From positions 62,001 through 126,000 of the forward strand of contig NZ_CP011071.1 in NCBI RefSeq assembly GCF_000963865.1: a DNA stretch of 64,000 nt. The letters are read 5' to 3'. This DNA comes from Flagellimonas lutaonensis (GTDB lineage: Bacteria; Bacteroidota; Bacteroidia; Flavobacteriales; Flavobacteriaceae). A model generated the notes under the pieces. The model did not search any database, had not been told where the DNA came from, and saw only the letters and a program-made list of their open reading frames with translations. The position numbers were made by a program, and so were the translations under genes. Positions 8,236 to 15,006 of this stretch are shown piece by piece. Position 1 is the stretch's first letter. Each line of letters begins with the position of its first letter.

Positions 8236-8922
8236 CTACGATTTCAAAATAATTGTGGGCAGGTGCTCATTGAACCACTTGGCACGGTGTATGATCATGG
8301 TGTGGGTGCCATTTTTTACTACGATGCAATGCTTGATCTTTGACATGGGAAAAACAGCATCCTTTTCACCATGAATATGCACCAAATTCTTGGGCGGTAC
8401 GGTTTGGTTCCAATTTACGCACTGGTCAATCGACCAATCAATGTAATATTTATCGCGTACCCCCAAGTACTGTTCGTACAAATGCAACCGTTTGGTAACC
8501 GTTTCACCAAAGGCATACTTGGCCAACAGTTCAACATTGTTGACCATGCCCGTGGGCAATAGCTTGTGAACCTTGGTGTATTTGGCAAAGAGCATACGCT
8601 TGGGCAGCTCATTCTTGCTTTTTACTGATGAGATGATGATGATTTTTTTGGTTGGGATGTACTTGGCCATTTCTTGCACCAACATGCCCCCAAACGAAAC
8701 GCCAACCAAAACACTGTTGTCGTGGGCGATCTGTTTGCACATTTGACGGGCGTACTGCTCAAACGACATTCCCTTTTCAGGAATGAACCATGCCAATCGG
8801 TGCACCTCAAAAGAATTCTCGGGCAATTTTATACCGTCAAAAATGGTCGGGCTCGCCGCCATGCCCGGCATCAGGTACACGGCAATTTTATTGGTCTGCT
8901 TATCTTGCCTATGGTCGATCAA
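8236..8922 (-). CDS. Alpha/beta hydrolase
   Basis: A 228-residue alpha/beta-fold hydrolase of unknown substrate. A complete triad can be read: Ser76 in the nucleophile elbow GVSFGG, Asp188 in IHGEKDAVFP and His207 in NGTHTMI. An oxyanion-type segment LMPGMAASP stands near residue 20. No ATG opens the frame early; TTG at 8920-8922 is the first usable start, while the ATG at residue 18 would cut off the first strand. I therefore prefer the TTG start, with moderate certainty. There is no signal peptide, so it is probably cytoplasmic. Confidence 0.85.
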   Translation of the reverse strand: MIDHRQDKQTNKIAVYLMPGMAASPTIFDGIKLPENSFEVHRLAWFIPEKGMSFEQYARQMCKQIAHDNSVLVGVSFGGMLVQEMAKYIPTKKIIIISSVKSKNELPKRMLFAKYTKVHKLLPTGMVNNVELLAKYAFGETVTKRLHLYEQYLGVRDKYYIDWSIDQCVNWNQTVPPKNLVHIHGEKDAVFPMSKIKHCIVVKNGTHTMIIHRAKWFNEHLPTIILKS

Positions 8923-8947
8923 AATAGGATATTCGGTATATTTTAAC

Positions 8948-8955
8948 TACTTTTG
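8948..8955 (+). promoter_or_regulatory. -7 box TACTTTTG upstream of a leader hairpin
   Basis: TACTTTTG fits the TAnnTTTG consensus. It would start a transcript near 8962 that runs through a terminator-like hairpin (9013-9047) before the next ATG at 9076. No TTG stands at the usual -33 distance. Confidence 0.5.
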
Positions 8956-9012
8956 TATCAGATTTGTAACGGGAAATTCCCTTTTTGCAAATTTTTCTAT
9001 CATTTAAATTCC

Positions 9013-9047
9013 AAAAAATTACGTGTCTAGAACACCGTAATTTTTTT
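9013..9047 (+). terminator. Leader hairpin with T-run (terminator or attenuator)
   Basis: AAAAAATTACGTGT (from 9013) and ACACCGTAATTTTTTT (to 9047) form a long stem with one bulged C and a small loop CTAGA, followed by a run of seven T. It looks like an intrinsic terminator, yet it lies between a promoter-like box and a gene start 28 nt downstream. Confidence 0.6.
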
Positions 9048-9075
9048 GTCTGGTGCCAAAATTAAACTAAACTAT

Positions 9076-9369
9076 ATGATTGAAATGGAAATCAAGGACA
9101 ATAGTTTCTTGCGTCAATTTGAAACTAGGGTCGATGGGCATCTTGCCAAAATCGAGTACTCTTCACAGGACCGCAAGATTTTTTTGACCAAACTGGTGAT
9201 ACCAGAAGAAGTTTCTAAAGAAGGTTTTAAAGAAGACTTCATCAAAGCAGTGCTCAACCACATTCAAGAACAAAATCTGAGAGTGGTACCCACAAGCCCC
9301 CATATTGCAGGCTTTTTGAGAAAAAATCGACAGTACAAAGAAATGCTCCCTGTAGGCATACGGATCTGA
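9076..9369 (+). CDS. Small GNAT-like protein (NATD1/YjdJ type), degenerate acetyl-CoA motif
   Basis: A 97-residue protein resembling the single-domain acetyltransferases of the NATD1/YjdJ group. Matching segments are the N-terminal ETRVDGHLAKIEYS, the strand KIFLTKLVIPEEV, and the C-terminal LRVVPTSPHIAGFLRKNRQY. The pyrophosphate-binding loop, normally a glycine-rich Q/RxxGxG/A run, reads SKEGFKED here, so acetyl-CoA binding is doubtful. The frame is open back to a TTG at 9046, but that lies in the hairpin; ATG 9076 is preferred. It stands alone and ends in a bidirectional terminator shared with mtaB. Function is unknown. Confidence 0.75.
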   Translation: MIEMEIKDNSFLRQFETRVDGHLAKIEYSSQDRKIFLTKLVIPEEVSKEGFKEDFIKAVLNHIQEQNLRVVPTSPHIAGFLRKNRQYKEMLPVGIRI

Positions 9370-9370
9370 A

Positions 9371-9403
9371 AAAAAATCATCCCGCCATCGAGCGGGATTT
9401 TTT
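9371..9403. terminator. Bidirectional terminator between the GNAT-like gene and mtaB
   Basis: AAAAAATC, CCCGC, loop, GCGGG, GATTTTTT form a short GC stem flanked by A- and T-runs, which works in both directions. It serves two convergent genes and overlaps the mtaB stop codon. Confidence 0.85.
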
Positions 9404-10727
9404 ATGCCAGCATTTTTTCCTCTACAAATTCAAACCGAACCAACCCATCCTCATCGATTGAGGTCAGCTCCACTTCATGTAGCGTGTTTACCAATTCAGG
9501 GTTCCAAGGTGCCTTGACCTTTACGTAGTTTTCGGTAAACCCGTGAACATACCCCTCTTTGTTCTCCCCTTCGAACAAAACAGTTCTAACAGTGCCCAAC
9601 TGGCTTTCGTAAAAGGCACGGCGTTTTTTGGCCGATAGCCCTCGCAACATTTTGCTACGCTTGCTGCGTACGCTCTTCGGAACGACCCCCTGCATTTCGG
9701 CGGCCAGCGTATTCTCGCGCTCAGAATAGGTGAATACGTGCAGGTACGAAATATCAAGCTCGTTCAGAAAATGATAGGCCTGTAAGAAATCCTCGTCCGT
9801 CTCCCCCGGAAAGCCCACAATCACATCGACCCCGATACAGGCATGGGGCATTACTTCTTTGATGCGTTTTACACGATCTACATATAGATTGGTCAAATAA
9901 CGCCTTCGCATCAATTTCAAAATCTTATCGCTACCACTTTGCAACGGAATATGGAAATGGGGTACAAAACACTTGCTGTTGGCCACAAAATCGATGGTCT
10001 CGTTCTTTAAAAGATTTGGTTCGATTGATGAAATACGCAGTCGGTGAATGCCCTCCACCTCATCCAGTGCCTGCACCAGTTCAAAAAAGGTATGTTCGTG
10101 CTTCTTATTGCCGAATTCACCTTTACCATAGTCCCCGATGTTTACGCCCGTTAGCACGATTTCTTTAATGCCTTTGGACGAAATCTCCTTAGCATTCCGC
10201 AAAACATTTTCAAGGGTATCGCTGCGCGAAATGCCCCGCGCCAAGGGTATGGTACAGTAGGTACATTTGTAATCACAGCCATCCTGCACCTTTAAAAAGG
10301 CTCGGGTACGGTCGCCAATGGCGTAACTGCCCACATAAAAATCGGCCTCCTCTATTTCGCAAGAATGTACCTCGCCCCTTTCGTTTTTGGTAAGGTCGTT
10401 CAGGTAATCGGTAATCTTAAACTTCTCGGTGGCCCCCAAGACAAGGTCTACCCCATCCACCGCAGCAAGCTCCTCAGGTTTCAGTTGGGCATAACAACCT
10501 ATGGCAATGACAAACGCTTCTGGATTGGCTTTCTGCGCTTGTCTTACGATTATCTTGAAACGTTTGTCGGCGTTTTCAGTGACCGAACAGGTGTTGATGA
10601 CATAGATATCGGCCGCCTCAGAAAAATCAACACGTTGAAAGCCCTCGCTCTCAAAGCCCCGTGCAATGGTCGAGGTCTCTGAAAAGTTAAGCTTGCAACC
10701 CAGCGTGTAAAAAGCGACTTTTTTCAT
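9402..10727 (-). CDS. mtaB: tRNA t6A37 methylthiotransferase MtaB
   Basis: Radical SAM enzyme that adds a methylthio group to t6A37 of ANN-decoding tRNAs, giving ms2t6A. Of 441 residues, the N-terminal UPF0004 domain holds the three cysteines of the auxiliary cluster (TLGCKLN at residue 11, NTCSVT near 46, IGCYAQ near 79). The radical SAM cluster motif CDYKCTYC is near residue 150, and the C-terminal TRAM domain ends in EVELTSIDEDGLVRFEFVEE. Those features fit the MiaB-like group, and the TLGCKLN start is typical of MtaB. ATG 10727 (MKKVAFYTLGC) is chosen over an upstream start because it gives the usual N-terminus. Confidence 0.93.
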   Translation of the reverse strand: MKKVAFYTLGCKLNFSETSTIARGFESEGFQRVDFSEAADIYVINTCSVTENADKRFKIIVRQAQKANPEAFVIAIGCYAQLKPEELAAVDGVDLVLGATEKFKITDYLNDLTKNERGEVHSCEIEEADFYVGSYAIGDRTRAFLKVQDGCDYKCTYCTIPLARGISRSDTLENVLRNAKEISSKGIKEIVLTGVNIGDYGKGEFGNKKHEHTFFELVQALDEVEGIHRLRISSIEPNLLKNETIDFVANSKCFVPHFHIPLQSGSDKILKLMRRRYLTNLYVDRVKRIKEVMPHACIGVDVIVGFPGETDEDFLQAYHFLNELDISYLHVFTYSERENTLAAEMQGVVPKSVRSKRSKMLRGLSAKKRRAFYESQLGTVRTVLFEGENKEGYVHGFTENYVKVKAPWNPELVNTLHEVELTSIDEDGLVRFEFVEEKMLA

Positions 10728-10753
10728 TCTACAGAGGCCTTTTTTATGTGAGG

Positions 10754-10761
10754 CAAAGATA
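10754..10761 (-). promoter_or_regulatory. -7 box TATCTTTG of mtaB
   Basis: The complement of 10754-10761 is TATCTTTG, a match to TAnnTTTG, 26 nt before the mtaB ATG. No TTG at the ideal distance is visible. Confidence 0.45.
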
Positions 10762-11015
10762 ATCAATTGACTACAGTCATCGCTAGGTTAAAAATGTTTT
10801 GAAATCTCTTGTTATCAATTAAATTCCACCAGCATCTGAAATTGTAATAATTTCCTCTTATGCTCGTTATCTTCATTACAAGCATTAAACTGAGTTTGTC
10901 TTATACAATCAGTCAGATTCAAAAGACTTCAAAGATAGCTTTCGAAAAATATTGGATATGATTAACCAGTTTTGATTCAACTAACCTGAAAATGAGTGAT
11001 TTAAATATTTCAAAA

Positions 11016-11549
11016 ATGAAAAAGTGGATTAAAGGAGCCCTGTTATTTGCTATATTAGGGACTATTTTACTTGGCTGTAAAAAAGACGATGGTGTGGACG
11101 GAGGAACTCTTGGTGGCTCCTTTACATTGGATGGAACGACCTATATTTTGGATAAGGGATTCATTATAGATAAAGGAGGAGAGTATTATATTATTCTTAC
11201 CTCAACTGGCATATCAGCGACCCCCGGAGGTGGAGACGCATTTGTAGGAAAAGGAGATCTTGTTTCTTTGGCTTTGATTTCTTCCTCGCCTAATTCTTTT
11301 GAACCAGGAACTTTTACCTATGATAGTACTAAAAGTAAAATCCCTGGTACAATAGAAAATGTTGGCGCAGCTTTCGATACCGTCTTTGATACAGAAACAG
11401 ATATAGATGATTTTAATTTGGAGGTTACTGAAGGAACTGCTTCAGTTTCATTGTCGGAAGATATCTATACCGTAACTTTCAACATTACTGTATCAACAAG
11501 TTCATATGAAGGTTCTTTCTCAGGAATGTTGACAGAGTTAATAGATTAG
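11016..11549 (+). CDS. Putative surface lipoprotein of unknown function
   Basis: A 177-residue exported lipoprotein I do not recognise. It has a signal peptide with the lipobox LLGC, followed by CKKDDG. Two lysines and two acids after the cysteine resemble the Bacteroidota lipoprotein export signal that sends proteins to the cell surface. The mature part is rich in Gly, Thr, Ser and acidic residues, with beta-strand-like segments (GGSFTLDGTTYILDKG, SLSEDIYTVTFNITVS). The frame is open to an ATG at 10992, but ATG 11016 gives a normal signal peptide. Base composition is clearly more AT-rich than its neighbours, and it is alone between two non-coding stretches, which suggests a recent or lineage-specific acquisition. 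Confidence 0.75.
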   Translation: MKKWIKGALLFAILGTILLGCKKDDGVDGGTLGGSFTLDGTTYILDKGFIIDKGGEYYIILTSTGISATPGGGDAFVGKGDLVSLALISSSPNSFEPGTFTYDSTKSKIPGTIENVGAAFDTVFDTETDIDDFNLEVTEGTASVSLSEDIYTVTFNITVSTSSYEGSFSGMLTELID

Positions 11550-11796
11550 AGGGTGTTTTTATTACCACATAGCACATAATTTTACGTGATTATAGAGCTA
11601 TTGGGTAAAAAAATAGATGCTCAATTCAGTTCGATAATCTCTATTTTAGTGTAAAGAAAAACATAGCAAAAGAATAACTGCAATTGACACAGAACTAATC
11701 CCATCCAAAACCAATCAGATAAGCTAACGTCTTCTTAACCAAAAATTGGAAACTTAAAACAATAGGTGAAGAGGATATTGACTCAATAAAAAAATC

Positions 11797-12972
11797 CTAA
11801 AAATTCCGCCATTTTTCTGTTATCTCGAATACATGTTCTAAAATGGCCTGCTCTTTTTCGTCAAACTCACGGCCACGCCTTGCCATCATCACTTTTGCCG
11901 TATCGAAAGCAGCTTTTAGGTTATAGGTGCGAAAGCCCGAAGCCCCGCCCCAACTGAAACTGGGTATGAAATTTCTGGGGAAGCCAGGCACATAGATGTT
12001 GCTGTTGACCCCAATCACCGTACCCGTGTTGAACATGGTATTGATGGCCGTTTTGCTGTGGTCGCCCATCATAAGTCCGCAAAACTGTAACCCCGTTTGG
12101 TCAAAGGTTTCGGTGGCATAGTTCCACAAACGCACCTTGGCGTAGTTGTTCTTGAGGTTCGAATTGTTCGAATCGGCCCCAATGTTGCACCATTCGCCCA
12201 AGACAGAATTGCCCAAGTAGCCTTCGTGCCCTTTGCTCGAATAGCCAAAAATCACTGAATTGTTGATCTCGCCACACACCTTGCCATGGGGGCCCACAGT
12301 GGTTGGGCCGTAGATTTTGGCGCCCATCTTGACCACCGCCCTTTCACAAAGGGCAAAACCACCACGAATCAGGCTTCCCTCCCACACTTCGGCGTCTTTT
12401 CCGATATAGATGGGGCCGTTCGAGGCATTTAAAATACTGTACTCGACCTGTGCGCCTTCCTCCAAAAAAATATTTTCAGGACTTACCAAGCGGTTTGTAT
12501 CTGAAATGGGGGCACTTTTTCTTCCTTTTGTGATCAAGTCAAAATCGGCCTGTAGTGCTTGGCCATTCCTTGAAAAAATATCCCAAGTGTTTTTAATGAT
12601 GAACAGCGCTCCCTCAAAGTCAATCGTTTCATAGTCTTCTGGGGCAAAAGCCTTTTCGGGGTCTGCCGTGGCATACGCGATCACCAAGCTGCCCTGTAGC
12701 AAGGCTTGGCCCTGTTTGAGCGACGTCACAGCCTTCACCAATGCTGCGTCGGGCAAGACAGCACCGTTGACCACCACATTCTCTGTCTCCTTTTTGAGCG
12801 GGTATTTTTCAGATAGATATGTTTCGGTTAAAAAACTTGTGGTTGCCTGCAGTTGTTTTTCCCACTTTTCACGAATGGTAAAAATACCGATCCGGATCTC
12901 GGCCACCGGCCGGGTAAAGGTAAATGGAAGCAGTGCTTTTCTGAAAGGGCCGTCTGATAAGATATAGTTCAT
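11797..12972 (-). CDS. GlmU-like sugar nucleotidyltransferase/left-handed beta-helix protein
   Basis: A 391-residue protein of the alternative GlmU family found in Bacteroidota. The N-terminus begins MNYILSDGPFRKALLPFTFTRPVAEIRIG, a reduced nucleotidyltransferase-like domain without the usual GGxGTR pyrophosphorylase loop. From about residue 170 the sequence shows hexapeptide-like repeats of a left-handed beta-helix (GPIYIGKDAEVWEGSLIRG, AVVKMGAKIYGPTTVGPHG, EWCNIGADSNNSNLKNNY), as in acetyltransferase trimers. The likely role is in amino-sugar nucleotide synthesis for the cell wall, but the reaction is inferred only. It lies 80 nt downstream of the L31 gene, beyond a terminator. Confidence 0.85.
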   Translation of the reverse strand: MNYILSDGPFRKALLPFTFTRPVAEIRIGIFTIREKWEKQLQATTSFLTETYLSEKYPLKKETENVVVNGAVLPDAALVKAVTSLKQGQALLQGSLVIAYATADPEKAFAPEDYETIDFEGALFIIKNTWDIFSRNGQALQADFDLITKGRKSAPISDTNRLVSPENIFLEEGAQVEYSILNASNGPIYIGKDAEVWEGSLIRGGFALCERAVVKMGAKIYGPTTVGPHGKVCGEINNSVIFGYSSKGHEGYLGNSVLGEWCNIGADSNNSNLKNNYAKVRLWNYATETFDQTGLQFCGLMMGDHSKTAINTMFNTGTVIGVNSNIYVPGFPRNFIPSFSWGGASGFRTYNLKAAFDTAKVMMARRGREFDEKEQAILEHVFEITEKWRNF

Positions 12973-12990
12973 CTAGCAACAATTAGGTGA

Positions 12991-13029
12991 CAAAAATAAA
13001 AAACGCCCACGAGCAACTTCGAGGGCGTT
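12991..13029 (-). terminator. Terminator after the L31 gene
   Basis: On the minus strand AACGCCC...GGGCGTT (13002-13008 with 13023-13029) forms a GC-rich stem extended by CGA/TCG and is followed by TTTTTTATTTTTG. It lies just past the L31 stop, before the GlmU-like gene. Confidence 0.85.
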
Positions 13030-13052
13030 CCATATATTTTGAAAAAAATCCG

Positions 13053-13331
13053 TTATTCTGCCGCTTTCTCTTTCTTGGCAGGTTTCTCGAATTTCTTGTA
13101 CTTGTTCTTGAACTTGTCAATTCGACCGGCAGTATCGACCAATTTGGTCTTGCCAGTGTAGTAAGGGTGTGAAGTTCTTGAGATTTCAAGTTTTACCAAG
13201 GGGTATTCAACACCGTCAACGGTGATGGTCTCCTTTGACTCTGCGGTTGATTTTGTAATGAACACGTCATCGTTCGACATGTCTTTGAACGCCACCAATC
13301 TATAATTTTCGGGATGTATGCCTTTCTTCAT
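13053..13331 (-). CDS. rpmE2: Large ribosomal subunit protein bL31, type B (zinc-free)
   Basis: A 92-residue ribosomal protein starting [20 protein letters not shown] with the L31 core [24 protein letters not shown] and a Lys/Glu-rich tail. It contains no cysteine at all, so it is the type B form that needs no zinc. It sits in a one-gene unit with a consensus promoter and a terminator. A zinc-binding type A copy elsewhere in the genome cannot be excluded. Confidence 0.96.
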   Translation of the reverse strand: MKKGIHPENYRLVAFKDMSNDDVFITKSTAESKETITVDGVEYPLVKLEISRTSHPYYTGKTKLVDTAGRIDKFKNKYKKFEKPAKKEKAAE

Positions 13332-13366
13332 CTTCTGATTAACTTAAAGTCGAGATTTTCAGGCTG

Positions 13367-13396
13367 CAAATTTAGGTAATTTTTAATTTCTGGCAA
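13367..13396 (-). promoter_or_regulatory. Promoter of rpmE2 (TTG-N19-TAAATTTG)
   Basis: On the minus strand TTG (complement of 13394-13396) is followed after 19 nt by TAAATTTG (complement of 13367-13374), an exact Bacteroidota consensus. The ATG follows 35 nt later. Confidence 0.75.
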
Positions 13397-13492
13397 CCAT
13401 AATTCTTTAAAATCCAAAAAAGCGTACCTTTAGATGTAACATTTTTTCTAAAATGTCCACCAATAATCGTAATCAACTTTAAAAATTTAAAA

Positions 13493-14017
13493 ATGGAAGA
13501 ACAACCACAAGTAAAACCAACAAAGTATATACTGAACTATGGGCTGCTATTGGGCCTTGTTTCGGTTGTGTTCAGTTTAATGCTCTATTTTCAAGGACTT
13601 CACTACGAGCAAACTGCGACTATCAACGTCATTGGCTTTGTTATTCTCTTTGCCATGGTCTTGGTGACCCTTTTTCAATTCAGGAAAGCCAATGGCGGAT
13701 TTCTTAGCCTTGGCCAGGCCATAAAAATTGGTACGGGTGTGGCCGTGGTAGGCGGGATTATCGGGATTATTTATTTTTTGTTGCTCTCAAACGTAATCGA
13801 ACCCGATTATATGGACAAGGTGAACGAAATTGCCAAAGCCAAGGCTTTTGAGAGCAATCCGAACCTGACCCAAGAACAATGGGACCAAGGCATGGCCATG
13901 CAAGAAAAGTTCCGTTGGATCTTTTATCCGGTCATTATCATCATCCAAGCGATATTGGGTCTGATTTCTGGACTTATCGGAGGGCTTATCTTTAAAAAGG
14001 CCAAACCCGCTTACTAA
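13493..14017 (+). CDS. DUF4199 domain membrane protein
   Basis: A 174-residue membrane protein of the Bacteroidota family DUF4199, function unknown. There are four hydrophobic helices: about residues 13-31, 43-61, 78-101 and 143-166. Between helices three and four lies a soluble loop (DKVNEIAKAKAFESNPNLTQEQWDQGMAMQEKF), the usual layout of the family. A TACCTTTA box at 13425-13432 may be its promoter. The next gene, a polyisoprenyl-type glycosyltransferase, has its own -7 box in the 41-nt gap; the pair is commonly linked in flavobacteria (family knowledge), so a shared role at the membrane is possible. Confidence 0.85.
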   Translation: MEEQPQVKPTKYILNYGLLLGLVSVVFSLMLYFQGLHYEQTATINVIGFVILFAMVLVTLFQFRKANGGFLSLGQAIKIGTGVAVVGGIIGIIYFLLLSNVIEPDYMDKVNEIAKAKAFESNPNLTQEQWDQGMAMQEKFRWIFYPVIIIIQAILGLISGLIGGLIFKKAKPAY

Positions 14018-14028
14018 GCAAAAAATGC

Positions 14029-14036
14029 TACTTTTG
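14029..14036 (+). promoter_or_regulatory. -7 box TACTTTTG of the glycosyltransferase gene
   Basis: TACTTTTG stands 22 nt before the ATG at 14059, in the short gap after the DUF4199 gene. Confidence 0.5.
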
Positions 14037-14058
14037 AAAGGAATTCGAGAATCGAACA

Positions 14059-15006
14059 ATGCAGCTATCTGTTGTAATTCCTTTACTTAACGAGCAAGAA
14101 TCGCTGATAGAACTACATGATTGGATTGCAGATGTTATGCAATCCAATCATTTTTCGTATGAAATCATCTTTATCGATGATGGCAGTGATGATGGCTCAT
14201 GGCAGACCATACAATCATTAGCCTCTAAAAACCCCAGTGTTCGGGGGCTTCGTTTTTTAAAAAACTTTGGAAAATCACAGGCCCTGCATGCTGGTTTCAA
14301 AGAGGCCAAGGGCGATATCGTCATTACCATGGATGCCGATCTGCAAGACAGTCCAGAAGAAATTCCGGAACTGGTCCGCTTGGTACGTGAAGAAGGTTAC
14401 GACATTGTCTCAGGATGGAAAAAGAAGCGATACGATTCCCTCATCACCAAGAACCTGCCCTCAAAGCTTTTTAATTGGGCGGCCCGAAAAACCTCGGGCG
14501 TGCGACTGCACGATTTCAACTGTGGCCTAAAAGCCTTTAGAAAAGAAGTAATCAAAAATATTGAGGTCTCTGGCGAAATGCACCGATACATTCCGGTGCT
14601 GGCCAAAAATGCGGGTTATGCCAACATTGGCGAAAAAGTGGTAGTTCACCAAGCAAGGAAATATGGTAAAACAAAATTTGGCGCCGAACGCTTTATCAAT
14701 GGCTTTCTGGACCTTATCACGATTTGGTTCGTCTCAAAATTTGGAAAACAGCCCATGCACCTATTTGGGGCATTGGGGGTACTGATGTTTTTGGTAGGCT
14801 TTGGCTTTGCCCTCTATTTGGGTATCGATAAATTGTTTTTGAATCCCTTGGGAAGGTTGATCACACAACGGCCCCAGTTTTACATAGCCCTAACCTCAAT
14901 GATCATCGGTACGCAACTTTTTTTGGCAGGATTTATCGGGGAACTCATCACCCGCTCAAAAAAACCGGGCAACAACTACGCTATCAGTGAAACCGTGAAC
15001 CTTTAA
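14059..15006 (+). CDS. Family 2 glycosyltransferase, DPM1/ArnC-like, membrane anchored
   Basis: Transfers a sugar from a nucleotide donor, most likely to a polyisoprenyl phosphate on the inner face of the membrane. In the 315-residue protein the GT-A catalytic domain shows VVIPLLNEQ at the start, IDDGSDDGS near residue 40, and the metal-binding Asp-X-Asp in MDADLQD (Asp92, Asp94). HDFNCGLKAFR near 154 is typical of the ArnC/GtrB group. Two C-terminal helices (about 235-256 and 280-300) anchor it. Acceptor and sugar cannot be told from sequence. Its stop overlaps the convergent T9SS gene stop by 4 bp. Confidence 0.92.
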   Translation: MQLSVVIPLLNEQESLIELHDWIADVMQSNHFSYEIIFIDDGSDDGSWQTIQSLASKNPSVRGLRFLKNFGKSQALHAGFKEAKGDIVITMDADLQDSPEEIPELVRLVREEGYDIVSGWKKKRYDSLITKNLPSKLFNWAARKTSGVRLHDFNCGLKAFRKEVIKNIEVSGEMHRYIPVLAKNAGYANIGEKVVVHQARKYGKTKFGAERFINGFLDLITIWFVSKFGKQPMHLFGALGVLMFLVGFGFALYLGIDKLFLNPLGRLITQRPQFYIALTSMIIGTQLFLAGFIGELITRSKKPGNNYAISETVNL

